From Chromobotia macracanthus (lineage: Eukaryota > Chordata > Actinopteri > Cypriniformes > Botiidae), in contig JAZGTH010000137.1 in the NCBI GenBank assembly GCA_036877525.1, positions 385,001 through 449,000 of the forward strand: 64,000 nucleotides of DNA. The letters are read 5' to 3'. The position numbers and the translations under genes were made by a program. The notes under the pieces are model-generated. The model searched no databases, was not told the DNA's origin, and saw only the letters and a list, made by a program, of their open reading frames with translations. Positions 48,487 through 61,148 of the stretch are shown here, piece after piece (position 1 is the first letter of the stretch; the number at the start of each line of letters is the position of its first letter).

Positions 48487-51400
48487 TCATTGCACTGCTT
48501 GATCTGGGTATATGTTCATAGTATTATAAATTTCCTTGAGAATGAGCAGAGCTGTGTCCTCAGATTCCCTGATGAAAAAGACAAAAGAATCAGCTTGTAA
48601 AAGAGAAACAAACACTGGTACAATTATATTACAGCACTGTTATGGATGTCAGTTATGCTTTATATCACATACCAGTAACACAGATGACTCTGGAGTGCAA
48701 ACAGGTATTCGTTGAAGCTCTCTATAGGTTTCTCTTGCAGGACGTAGTCAATGCGATTTCCTCCGTTCAGCAGACCCACTTTGACTTGAGGTTCCTCTTC
48801 CTTCTGAGGCTCAGGGCTCTCAATAATCTTAATCGCTTCTATAAATAAACATTGCAATTCAGATTTGGATTCCGTTTTAATGTAGAGTGTGCACAGTAAG
48901 AACACTGAAATTGAACAACTGTGGCTGTGCAATGTCAGTTTCAGACTGACCATCTTTCTCCTTTTCCTCCTCTGCTTTGATGTGACTGGCTACCATGGCT
49001 AGCTGCTCGTGCAGCTGAGTGGAAGAGGTGTGAGCACGAGCAAATTCATTCAGTGTCTGCCAGGCAGTTTTCAGAGAGCTTATGAAGCCTTGCTTTAGAT
49101 CAGAGCCCATCCTGGTCAAACTCTCCTTCAGTTCTGGACACAAGAAGATGACTATGAATGACATTTGATTTTTTCACAGTGAGGAATTAAGTGGTCCTAA
49201 TCTACTTCTGGATGATTTAAGGATCCAACACATGCATTAAACAGAAAGATTCTGTAATAGATACCGAGATGAAGTCTTTTTCTTCCTTTATGATGAGGAA
49301 TCAGAACTGGCTCCAGCTCAATGTCTGGTAAGATCATGGGCTCAATCCTGTATGCAACGGGATCCAGCTGAAAGCATCATCAAATAGAAACATCTCAGTT
49401 TTGTGGCATGCATTAACATACAAAACTTAACAAATCCAGTGAAGTCAAAGAGTTTAAAACAAAATCACTGTGATTCAGTATTTTTATTCACACTGATGCT
49501 AAATCCAAAGATCAAAAGCAGTTGTATAAAAGCACAGAGAGAACTTACTGGATGATAGATGTTGAAGAACCCTTTGCAGGTTGGAAACTGGTAAGACTCC
49601 TCGATTTTCTCAACTCCACGTACTGTCAGAAACATTCCGATGGGAGAGCCGAGAGCAAAGAAATTCACTGGTTCAAAGTCCAGAGTGTGATACACCACTG
49701 ACACCTGGAGGAGAACATCATTCAAAGATTACAGAGCACCATTACACCACATTCTAACCAGATCAATTCAGAACGATGAGTGTAAATCAGCTCACCTGCC
49801 CAGTGCCTATTTCAAAATAGTTGTAATTCACGTGGACTGAAGACATGGTCCTTCCTACTGGCAGTTTGCTGCTGCTGGCAGGATCTGGTGTGACCTCTGT
49901 CTGAAGGGGAGCTGGTGTCTCTTTAGGTTCCTCTTTTGCTACAGTCTTCTCCGTCACAGACTGCTGTGCCGCCTGACAAAAAACAAACATGTTACATAAT
50001 GTCACATCTGACTGTAGAAATATAAAGTGTTGCTAACATTTGATACGATATAAAGAGGACTGAATATTTGCCTGTTTTGCCGACTTTTCTTTGACAAACT
50101 TGGCAAGTTTCTTACGTGGTCCCAGAGGAATACCCATTTCCTTTAGATCATCTACTGTGCACATGAGCTGCAAAGAGAGTTGGAGAAATGAGCTTAGTTG
50201 GAGAAATGGAGTTGCTTTAATTTACTACAAAGCGAAGTTAAAAACAAAATTTTAATATGATCTCACAAGAGACTCAATATCAATCTTCTCAGTTTCAAAG
50301 ACGGTCAAGTAATCAGACAACCCCAACATCTCCAGAACAGATGACAAGTCACCAATCTCCTCCTCTTCCTCTTTAGACTCTTCTTCAACAGCTGCTACAG
50401 CAGTCACCTCATTGGCCTGCATGATGGGATTTACCTGGAACAATTAAACAGTAAACACACAGACTTGATTACATGTCATTTTCATTTTCTATGTCAATTA
50501 CAACACACTGAAACTAAAGCATTAAGCATTTTGAGGACATTTTTATAAACGCCCTGATACCTGTTTCTCATTAGGCTGAGCATTCCCTTTGATTACTGGA
50601 CCTGATACAGGTGAGCCAACCTTCTGATTGGACAACAGATCAAAAAGTATCAAAGAACCTATGGATATGAGCAAAAATGAATTAAAACAACTTAATTGTA
50701 TATCTGTGTATCAGAGAGTAATTGTATATCTGTGTATCAGTAAAAGTATGTAAAGGATTCTAACCTAAACTGTGTCCAGACACAGACACCCCCCCTTTGA
50801 AGTCTGGGTTTCTCTGCTTGAAAAGTGCATACAGGCGATTAATCTCAGAAGCCACTGTGTCCATAATAGTCTGGCAGTAGGTAGGGCTATTGTAGAACAG
50901 CACATCTAAAAGGGTTTCATTAGTGAAGTGACGCAGACGTCCCGTGCTGGGCAGGGTAATCTTCTTTATCCGCCTAAATGATCAAAAACATGACAGAAAT
51001 AACCCACTGAATAACATACAGAATATGTATAGGATACAGACGTAATGGCTGTTTTCAAGCACATGGAAGCCTAGCATTGTCAATGCCGAATACAAAAATG
51101 AAATGATCATTGGTTTTATTCCTACTTTAGAGCATACGAAGCAAGAACATTCATCTCACCCCAGTGTGGCTGAATGTAATTGTCTACCTGTCAACTCCTG
51201 TGGCATCGCCGTGCAGAGCTTTGTGCCAGTGAACCGGCAGAAACTCCACTCGGCTAATAACGTGATCATCCCGGGCCCTCCTAAAATGACTCCCCAACAA
51301 CTTCAATGACACACTGCGGAAGTCATCCACTGTGAGCACAAACAAGCCATTTGATAAGCTACAAATACTGTGTCCTGGCTTAATTAGAATAAAAAGTATG

Positions 51401-54400
51401 ATTTGTGTCCACAGTCCCTGCAACAGCTCCAAATAAGCTAAATGAATCAGCGTTAGCATTTTATTTTTACATTTAAGGGCATTAAGGCTTAACACAACTG
51501 GTTTAATTCTTTTTGATGATAAATTTGAACCGACTTGTGTAACGTACCACACTCCACCATGCTCCTAAACCTCAGGTCACAGACAGATCCAATGCCATGC
51601 ACCAAAAACACCACATGGTCCACCTGAGGCATCTCACCTAGAAAGGAGAGGACATGTTACATTAAACTTAAATCATTGTACATTATACAGACAGTTTAGC
51701 AAATAATTGCATTTGAAATTTGCATAACTGAAAAGTTTAAAGTGAAAAAGAGCCACAGATCATCAAAATGACTTATTAGCTTCAACTAAAAGGTCAAAAG
51801 TCCTAGTCACCATCAGGAACTTCATCATGATCATCATCTACACCCCTCTTGACTACTCTGGGTCGAGTCTGACCATCCTGGGTTGTGCCCCACTCATCAG
51901 GCATCGCTGACGGTTGAAACTGTACAATCACCTGATGAAGGAACAAATCAGAATACAGCAACGAGATGAAAAGTGTGCACCACCCAAATCCCGCATCACT
52001 CAGTCTCTAGATGATGATACCTTTGGATTGTGCATTACGATGGTTTCCCCAGATGGGAATTCCAGTCTGCGGTGCCACTGGTTAGTAGTAACAGCTTTCT
52101 TATACTCTGCCTGTTTAGAGCAACAAAAACAAATCAGTTTGTCTTTACAATTGAACTGACAACACACTTTGAAAACTTCTAAAATCAAAATCTATGAACC
52201 AACCAAATTTAGAAGGTAATGTATCCAGACAGCCTACTAAATGTAGCCTAGTAATTTTCTTTTTTTGAGACTATGCGACATTTAGTCAATTAAGGTATTA
52301 TATTATGAAAGATATGCTATTCCAGCTTACATGGCACTTAAAAAGAAGATAACCATTCTAAATACTGGTGGAAAATTATTAATTCAAGTAGAGGAATACA
52401 AACCTCCAACTTGTCACTGAAGTCTTCTGAATAAGGGATGAAGCGACTGTCCGCATCCCCTTTATAGAACCACGAACAGCGGCGGACCTCAGTGGGCTCT
52501 TCCTCCCAGTACACAGACGTCCGTGTGCGATCGTACAGTTGCACGTCATATCGCCCTCCATCAGTGCACACTATTACATTCTCTGGATCTGGCTGAACTG
52601 CAGCAATAGATCACAGAATAAATGTCAGCCAATCGGACTGTGTCATGACAACAACAGTTCTTGGCATACATACAAAAACACTTTTACACAGTTCATCTTT
52701 AACAAATTAGGTTACAGTGACAGAAACGGTTCCAATTAGCAAAACACTGCAGACTTCATACATCAAAAGCCAAATAGCTAATACCAAAAATATTGACAGG
52801 ATGCAATTTTTCCTGCTATTGTTACTAAAAACACATCCAGCTTCACCTGAGTTGAAAGTCTCCTCCAGGTGAATGGAATCCAGAATACTAAAGGGAAGCC
52901 AGACTATTTTGGACTCCACTTGTTTGCAGTAGAACCAGTGAGGCTGAACAGGTTCGTAAACATTATAGGTATATGGCACCATAGGGTTGGCAGGGATCAA
53001 AGGCCCAGCCATGCTGGCTGCTGCAGGGGGAGGTGGAACCTGTGTTGGGGGAGGCTGGAAAATAGCATAGCAGCATAAGGAGAAGGACAAACACCTTTTA
53101 GAAGTTCTACAAAATATGAATGTTTTCCTAAAAATACAATTAGTATCAAAATACACCAAAAAAATTACATATTCAAAACCAGAATCTTCTTAGTACTTCT
53201 GAATTGGCTTATAAAGTTTTTTGTATTCTAAAAGTATTCCCTGCTAAATACAGAAGTCATTTACATGTATACATTTGGCAGATGCTTTTATCCAAAGCGA
53301 CTTACAGTGCATTCAAGTTATATATTTTCTAAGTACATGTGGCCCCTGGAAAAATGAACCCACCACCTCTTGCGCTGCTAACGCAATGCTCTACCACTGA
53401 GCTACAGGAGAACCATGTCACACCATGACATATTCAAGAGAACCAAGTCATATTCTCATGACAATAAACATAAGCTAAGACAGTAATCCAGCTATATATG
53501 AATAAAAAGACAAAGATGACATTAAAGGACCAACCTTTGAGAATGCTGTTGGTGGAGTCTGGAATGAGGGAGCAGGTGTTGCCTGAGAATAGGGGTTAAG
53601 ATGCTGGGGTGTGTGGCTGGGGGGCTGCTGCTGTAATTCAGGAGCCATAAGGTAAGGACTTGCTTTGCTACTCGTAGCTGTGTGACGGTATGGATTGTAT
53701 GACTGCTGGGAGCTCTGGGGAGGTGGAGGAGTTGGTGCATTCGGCAGGGGAGTGTATGTACCCACAGAGCTTTGATGAATGACACTGCCATACTGCTGAG
53801 TGTGGTTCATGTGAGAAACTGGCGGGTTTAGAGGCAGGTTAGCAGAAATGGACACAGGCGATGGCCCTGTTGTTGATGGAATGGCAGTGGATGCTGGAGG
53901 TGGACACGGCTGTTGCCCTATGGAGGCAAACGGGTCACTGCTGTTGGGGTTGCTTGAAAAATAATTGAACGTTGAGGACTGAGGAGCGGCTGATGACGTC
54001 TGACCCAGAAAACTGTCTTCTTCTCCAACTTCACTGACGTCATCTTTTTCAAGGATGACGTCAATAAAAAAACCAAATAATATTAAAGAGGGTACACCAT
54101 GTTTAATCTTTCTCTATGTCAACTTTTTGTGTTAAAATGTTTTGTGAGGCCGCAGAAATGCACACTGTGAAACGCTCTATATATGAATGATGTGAATCAC
54201 AAAACAAATGTAGTGCATAGCTTACATTTACTGTATATAAAGGTTTCTTTTAAGTCGCTAAAAATGTAAACGCTCAAAATGCATTACAAATCTGCCTTGT
54301 TTACCAGATCATCTCCACTTACATTCACGAAGTAGCACACAATTTATTATAAACTAGTCAATGATCACACATTTTCACCAAGCAAAAACACATATTTGTT

Positions 54401-54708
54401 TTTCGACAACACTCTAACAAAATAGTGTTTCTCTTCTCCCGATGTCAGAGTAAAATAACCAAACATATAGAAAGCACAACTGCAAAGAGTAAAGATCCCT
54501 GTGCTGACAATACAGATAGGCTAAAAGCACTAGCCTCAGCAACAAATCATTTCAACAATAACATTATAAACTCACCTCCTGATAAAACCGCCGGGCCAGT
54601 GGCTTGACTCACGGGTATGAAGGGCAGGCTGAAGTTAAACTCCGGGGCTGCTGAAAACAGCAGGTTTGTGCTAGTGCTGGGGATGTTATTTCCTCTACTA
54701 TCAGCCAT
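48487..54708 (-). CDS. sec23ip: SEC23-interacting protein (p125-like), 974 aa, 18 coding exons
   Basis: Exons in coding order: 54708-54576, 54043-53535, 53054-52847, 52597-52404, 52110-52021, 51931-51811, 51637-51548, 51329-51188, 50973-50765, 50658-50561, 50434-50267, 50167-50072, 49972-49796, 49704-49549, 49367-49265, 49133-48951, 48838-48673, 48568-48487. Phases join to 2925 nt; human SEC23IP has 1000 aa. It acts at ER exit sites by binding SEC23-SEC31 of the COPII coat. Features: low-complexity Pro/Gln/Ser N-terminal region about 40-250 (COPII-binding part in the human protein); WWE-like domain about 250-330 (PHWFYCK ... WFYKG); lipase-like core with GHSLG, nucleophile S564; acidic stretch then SAM domain about 627-685; C-terminal DDHD domain about 755-955. 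The start MADSRG was preferred over an in-frame ATG 39 codons upstream because it fits the human start (MAER) and has A at -3 and G at +4. One intron (after 50072) starts with GC. Confidence 0.96.
53261..53412 (-). repeat. tRNA-derived SINE in sec23ip intron 2
   Basis: On the minus strand: TGTAGCTCAGTGGTAGAGCA head, GCTAACGC insertion, GGTTC-like B-box region, then the AAGTCGCTTTGGATAAAAGC tail. It is the best-preserved copy in the window and is read in the same sense as sec23ip. Confidence 0.85.
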
Positions 54709-55839
54709 TTTCAACCAAATATTACACGTAGCTCGTTCTCCGGTCGGAACAGTCGCGGCTTTGCACCGCTTCCTGGTTCGACACGGTGGAGAATAACGTG
54801 AGCTCCCGTTAACGTGAAGTTTCACGTCATTGATTGTCTGAATCGTTCATTCGGTGATCTGAAGTAATGTCTGTAAGATGCTATACGGATCGACTAAAAG
54901 GGCGTCACCACAGGTTTGACGTGCCAAGTCAAAAGTAATCTATCGAGCAAAATCCAGCCACTCAAACGAGACTGGTTTCGTTTCTTCATTACCAAAACGA
55001 TAGCGACCCTAAATATTAATTTAGACATAATTTATACGTAAAAAGATTTAGACGTAAAATGCGCGTTAAACTTTAGGAACGTACTTAAAACGTTAAATAA
55101 ACGTTTTTAAAACACGTGTGTAAAATACACGTAAATGTTTGATTGTTATTTTTAAAATGAGTTGGTTCTTTATAGGAACCTGTACTCTGTTTATGAATGT
55201 ACAACATGTTCTGTAAAGCAGCCTTGAAACAATATGCATTGTGAAAAGCGCTGTACAAACACATCTGAATTAAATACTTTTGTATGTTTGTTTCTAACAA
55301 TAAAGCGGTCTGATCGCTGTATAGTAGTTCTCTGCTAAAGGGACATCTTTTACATAAAATGAGAGTATTATCCTAATTAATATGAGATTTAGCTAAATAG
55401 TTACAATTTTCAAGCTGTTCCATACCAGGTGAAACGGAAAAAAACTGCAATGTATGCGAACTGTTTGCCAAATAAAGTGTAATTGTGAATGAGTGTGCCT
55501 ATTATTTTGATGGAAAAAGAATTGAATCCCTTTGTAGGCTAGTAAAATATTTCACATACGGGTGAATGAATACCGCTATGGCATACAATATCCCACTAAT
55601 CCTTAATGCGATTTTATTTAATTAATTTATTTAAATCTCGTAAATATCGGCAAACCGCTATCTTGCCTTCACAAGGAAAATAGGCTTTATTTAGAATTTG
55701 CGCACAGGTCACGTGGTAGTTTTCATGACGCAATTTTCCCGCCACGGTGCATTGTGTGGTGCTGGACTGCGAAACGTGCTTGCAGTACGTGTCAAATCCG
55801 CTTTAGTTTTACTTTTATCTGTTTACAAATCCTGCAGCG
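54709..55839. promoter_or_regulatory. shared head-to-head promoter interval of sec23ip and mcmbp
   Basis: 1131 bp separate the two start codons. Close to mcmbp there is a palindromic E-box CACGTG (55710-55715) and an E2F-type TTTCCCGC (55735-55742) just before the likely transcription start. Close to sec23ip the sequence is CpG-rich (GCTCGTTCTCCGGTCGG) with TTCACGTCA at about 54821. No TATA box is clear on either side. A repeat fragment lies in the middle (55175-55275). Motif calls are by eye. Confidence 0.55.
55175..55275 (+). repeat. retroelement-like fragment ending GTGAAAAGCGCTGTACAAA
   Basis: AAAGCAGCCTTGAAACAATA followed by GCATTGTGAAAAGCGCTGTA is a well-known kind of fish repeat tail, similar to the copy at 45925. 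It sits inside the bidirectional promoter interval. Confidence 0.55.
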
Positions 55840-58800
55840 ATGCCTACAGTTCACGATTGGATCAATAACCCTCTGGGTGTGGTTGATGGACTGTTTGGTA
55901 AGACGCATTGGCATGTTTTAACTAACGCTTGTGTGTGCACTTCATAGGAGCATGTGATCAGCGTGGCTTTTTAATTATAGCTCATTTTTCATTGTAATAA
56001 ACATACTGTATCTATCTTGCTCTATTAAATAACTTTTTGTCATCACTGTTAGCTAATACGATGCATAAACTACTCTAAAAATACTGTATAATACTTGATA
56101 AAATGCTTTGTGTCTCTTTAGCCCAGAGTAACTCCAGTCCGGATTGGGAAAAGAAGGTGGTGGACTATTTCAAAGAAAAACTCAAACTAAACGATGCTCA
56201 CACTTGGGTAGATGTTACAATCTTTTAACTTATCTTTTTTTAGGCTATTGACACAGATGCATAGCCAATGCGTCTTTATGCTGTATATCCCGGAAGAAAA
56301 AGGGTTTCCATGTGTTTACGGTAGTGGCCAGTAGTCAGTCTGGTTTGTTTTGACAGATAACTTAATGCAGTTAATCAGTAGCTCCTAAGCTGACCTAAGC
56401 ACTTCGCCAGTGTTGTTTCATAAACATAAGAAATAATTTGTAAAACCATCCTGTAAATTTTATTTATAATCTATATCTATTATAAGAATGAATCTGTGTG
56501 CTTGGTCTTCATTAAAAGCTTGTATGCTAATAGGAAAACTGGTATCTTTGGTCCATTGTGTTATCTAGGTTCCCTCTTTGAATGATGTTCCCCTGCATTA
56601 CCTGAAGCCCAATAGCCTGGTGAAATTTCGTTGCATGGTCCAGGATATGTTTGATCCAGAATTTTTCATGGGTGTATATGAGCTAAACGATTCTACTTCC
56701 AACTCTAAAGTAAGTTGTTATAACTTCTGTTCAGTGAAAATCTGTTTTCTCAATTGGCATTGTTTAAATGCAGTGCAGTGTGTCTTAAGATTTTGAGACA
56801 ACAAACCTGTGTATATTTCTGAAAATTGTCCTTGTCCACAGCTGCTGAAATGTGGAAAGTACAAAGATGTAACGGAGTGTGGGGTGAGTCAATATTTGCC
56901 TTGCTAACCAGCACACTTGCAAACTACACAGCAGTGAATTTATGTACTTGACTGTGTGCAGTGCTGACATTCATTTAGCTTGGTGATGGTGAAAAGCGTA
57001 ATTAAATAGACATCAACCGCTTATCTTTCACATCAGCAGGTGGACTTTAACTCAAGCAACACAGTGACATCAGAGAGACAGACTTTCTATTGTGTCCCCA
57101 TCCCGGGGGAATCACAGTGGGTTAAGGAAATATCCTTTAGATGATTTCATGGTTACAGTTCAGATGGGATTGTCTGTAGCCTTTAAGGGCATATGATTAC
57201 ATTCAATCATCCTTGTACTTATTGTTTGTTTGATTAGTATGATTGAAGTTCTTTAACAGATCAGAACAGCTATGCGGGCACCAGTCAAGCGCGTGTCGTG
57301 CCCTCCACTTCTTATGCTCCGAACAGGCATAAACGCAGCTATGAGGAAGATGATGAGATGGACACGCAGCCACAGCAGATGAAAGATCTCAACCAGGGTT
57401 AGAGAGGGAAATTTTATTATGGCAATTTACTTATGTAATGACAAATGTAAACTGCCATTTATTGTGCAATTTTGAGTATGTTGACATATGTTAAAGCTAG
57501 TAATGGCTCATCTTCATTATAAATGATATGTTTGTTTTTAACTAGGTGCTCAGGGCTCTGCAGGTTCTCATGGTAACACAGAGTCAAAGCGGCAGGAAAC
57601 AGAAGCCCCCAGTCAGACCTCTTCCCCTTCTCACTGCACTTCCAGTCTGGATCTGAACTTCCCTTTGCCTGGGGAAAAGGGCCCAGCCTGTCTTGTTAAG
57701 GTTTAATTCTTGACTCCCCTTGAATCTTAAAGACCCAGTAGAATGATTGAGGTTGATGAGTGCTGTTTTGGCATATTTCTAGGTACAAAAATAACAGTGT
57801 AATTCAAGATGAGTTATTAATATTTTTGGTTCATGTTCCATAGAGAGACTGTGTTTCTGCTAAAAGTGAAATTTGTCAAATTTTAGAAGTACACTAGAAT
57901 ATAGATTGCTGCTAAACTAACAGACTAAGACCTACAAAACAGATTTTTTATGGAGTATTTAACCTCTTAAATTGTCTATGACACACACACGCAATGTAAT
58001 TGTTTGCCCCTGTCAGTGTTTCATAAAATGTCATTTTAATACAAGCTTTTCAGACACTACAATTAAGTTGTCTTGGGTAGACGCTTGTTAACACTGTAAT
58101 TTACTTGCAGTAATGTAGTAGCTTACAGCTTTGTTCTTAATATATGTAGACACCCATCTCACATGGTGTCTGTAATTGGCAGGTATATGAAGACTGGGAT
58201 AGGTTCAAACTGAATGACATGTTAGAAGTTTTTGGCATCCTCTCTGTTGACCCTGCATTAAGTATGATTGCGGATGAGAGGTAATCGTTAATCTTTTTTT
58301 AGAAGGTTGTAATTATAAGCGGAGGTTCATAAAATGACTGTAAAATATTTCATATTTTCAGGGAGGCATCATCATTGCTGGACCCCACAGAAGGCATGGA
58401 GAGTGTTGAGGAGCAAAGAGTCCACAGCCCGCCAGCATCGCTCGTACCACGACTGCACATGTTGTATGCTCAACCTCTAGAGCACAACAACCCATTACTG
58501 CCCTCTGGTGCCACGGAGGATAATAGAGACTGTAAGACTTTGCCTTTATTGTGCGCCTGATTTGTGCCTGGCAGGCTGATAAGGCCCTTACCGTTAACAC
58601 CCTTTTTTGTCTTCAGATTTGAGCAGTTTTCTTGCGGAATTGTCTACTGTCAGAGCAGAGCTGCTTACCTACTTTACCCATCTCCTGCTGGGGGATTCAC
58701 TTTCTGCAGAATACCTCATTCTCCATCTCATCTCCAACGTGTAAGTTTCTTATTTTGCTCCTGGTGCAGCTTTGTTGCATGTCTGAAGTATGACTGTCCT

Positions 58801-61148
58801 GTCCACTCTGTATGATTTGCAGTAACTTTAAATGTTTATGTACCATATTTTAGAATTGTGCTTTGTGAATATTTTCCTCTTTAAAGAGGTGTGACAGGTT
58901 TCTTATGCAAACATCCAATCCAAAACAGCCTGCAGGTTTTCACGCTATATCTAATTAGATTGCATGCTGTCTTTGTTTTAGATACAGCAGACACGATGTT
59001 CTTCCTTTAGGCAAATTTACCCTCAATCTCAGTGGCTGTACTCATAGCTCTCCATACACTGAGCATCTGTACAAGGTCATCCAACATCTTGTGCCATCTG
59101 TAAGTCATCTAGAATGTACTTTTCTAGATCATTAGATGGATCTTTGCTTATAGAAAGAATTGATTTAATACTGTAATGTGTAATTGTAATTAATCTTGCC
59201 ATTAACTTGATAGGCTTATTTATACAAACTTTACATTATTTACCCTTCTTGCTAGTCATACCGGCTGTGTATGAGTCTACATAATATGAACAATCAGCGG
59301 ATGGTGCCCCGAAAAGACTACACAGCCAATCGCCTGGTGAGTGGGACTCTTCAGCTGGCCAATAACACCTCCCTATTTCTGGATGAAACCCATCTGGAAC
59401 AAGGCCAACTGGACACCACAGGTGAGAACACTGATTATAGCACAGAAGAGTGCTAACTAGGAGATAAATGCTGTATATTTAGTATCTTTCAGTAAGTGGC
59501 TATTTTCACGTCACGTTCTCTGAGCTTACAATATACATAAATAAATAGCCTTAAAACATTTACCTGCCTTTTGAAGTTCTGTACTCAACAGGTTGTGTAC
59601 TACTATTATGACCATCCACAACTGAAGTTGTAACCAGTTATGGCAGAAATGGTTATGTTGCCTGTTTAAGGGAGTGTAAACATTCCTTTATAGCAACACA
59701 TGGCTTTTGACTTTAGTTCAATGTATTTGTAGCTTAAATGTTGTTCATAGTATGAAAAATTTCTGTTTGTTCTTGGTGTAGGTGTGCGGAACATCACTGC
59801 ATTGGGAAACCTGATCTCGTGGCAGAAGGTTGATTATGACTTCAGCTACCATCAGATGGAATTCCCCTGCAATATTAACGTGCTTATCGCATCTGAGGGA
59901 CGATCTCTCCTCCCGGTAAGAACTTAAGGCCTTGAGCCTTGTTATTATTTGTATATTACCCACAAATATTTAGACCAAAGAGGACAAGTCAGGGAGGCCA
60001 CTGTCCTAATTTCCAACAAGTGAAAACAACTAGGGTCATATGGTACTCTCGGGAGACTGGCATGAGGATGGGAGGTATTTCCATCGGGCAGTTGTGAAGA
60101 CAGCCTAATATTTCCATCACAGTCCACAGGGTTGTCTTCAGGCTCTGTGGCTTTGCTGTGATTCTAGCAGCCTGTGGAATCTCCTGTGCTATTCCTGTAC
60201 GGCAGTTCTCCAGTTGCCATGGCTGCAACTACACCACAGACTCCAAGGACATTAGAGGGAGTGGTCGTGACAGATCATTTATTTAATGGCATGAAGATGA
60301 CTACACAATATTTCAGTGTTTAAGTTTGAAAAGGCAACTGAGTGTTAGTTTTATTAGCAGCCATTTTTCATGGCTTCTGACATGTCTGTCAACAAGAAGT
60401 GAGCTTGGTTATTTGCATGTAGCAAAGAAATGTAAAAACAAACTGTGACAAAACATTTGTGCTGTTTTCTAAAGAGATCTGTACTTAAGACACTTTTCAT
60501 TCTCAGTCTGACTGTGAGGTTCACCTGCGGCCCACCCTGAATCCACCCAACCTTGAGGAGTATCTGAGTGCAGTGCAGGTAGCACAGGTTCCATCTCAGC
60601 TCAACAAGTACCGCATCTACCTGAGTGTGGCACGCACCCTGAAGTACACCATCTCAGAGGAGATCACAAAGGTCAGATTCATATTGGTGGAGTTTGTCTT
60701 CTCATGCGTACATATGAGTGTAATGGAATCCAGATGTCATAAAGTTTCTTTAATGCAGTTGTCTTACATCCTAATGGCACGCTCTTATTCTGTAGGCGGT
60801 AGAAGACGACTTTGTAGAAATGCGTAAAGATGACCCTCAGAGTATGTCTGCAGAAGACCTGCATAGATTGTTGGTTGTTGCAAGGTGGGTTTCAGTTTCC
60901 CCCTTTACAGCTAATCAGATTCTATAATCCATTTGTAACAAATGCAAACATGTTAATCATATAATAACCAGAGTTGGTTAATCTTAAATACTAATTCATG
61001 TTCCATTTCATATTCTTTCAGATTGCTGTCATTGAGTCATGGGCAGAACACTCTTTCTAGAGATGGCTGGATAAAAGCCAAGCAGCTAGAGGTCTTAAGA
61101 ATAAGCAGAACACAACAGCAGAAGTCTGTCAATGGAAATGAGCCTTAA
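55840..61148 (+). CDS. mcmbp: MCM complex-binding protein, 631 aa, 16 coding exons
   Basis: Coding exons: 55840-55897, 56122-56207, 56569-56709, 56842-56883, 57037-57129, 57268-57397, 57546-57700, 58183-58280, 58362-58531, 58617-58740, 58982-59099, 59256-59421, 59782-59915, 60507-60671, 60796-60884, 61022-61148, in frame for 1896 nt; human MCMBP has 642 aa. It is a nuclear protein that binds MCM2-7 subunits (replacing MCM2 in one complex) and is linked to MCM assembly, unloading after S phase and sister cohesion. Recognisable blocks: KFRCMVQDMFDPEFFMGVYE near the N-terminus, RHKRSYEEDDEMD as a possible basic nuclear signal, LNFPLPGEKGPACLVKVYED, RVHSPPASLVPR, DYTANRLVSG, WQKVDYDFSYHQMEFPCNIN, and the C-terminal AVEDDFVEMRKDDPQS with RLLSLSHG. 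Intron 5 is U12-type AT-AC; exon 5 has a tandem CAGCAG acceptor (57040 is the alternative start). Divergent to sec23ip as in human. Confidence 0.96.
57130..57267 (+). other. mcmbp: U12-type AT-AC intron of mcmbp (138 nt)
   Basis: The 5' end reads ATATCCTTT, the full U12 AT-AC donor consensus. The branch-site motif TTCTTTAAC is at 57249-57257, with the branch A about 11 nt before the 3' end, which is AC at 57266-57267. Joining GTT AAG GAA to AGC TAT GCG gives WVKESYAGTSQARV, which aligns without a gap to human WVKEAYVNANQARV. No GT-AG choice keeps that frame. Confidence 0.93.

Noticed and set aside
54576..54825. Longer sec23ip N-terminus from an in-frame upstream ATG
   Set aside because: The extra 39 residues are basic and unlike the family start. 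The internal ATG has a good context and fits the human start.
57121..57260. Conventional GT-AG intron in mcmbp (GTTAAG to TTTAACAG)
   Set aside because: It would lose Val-Lys-Glu and shift the next exon out of the conserved frame; the AT-AC choice restores a gapless match.
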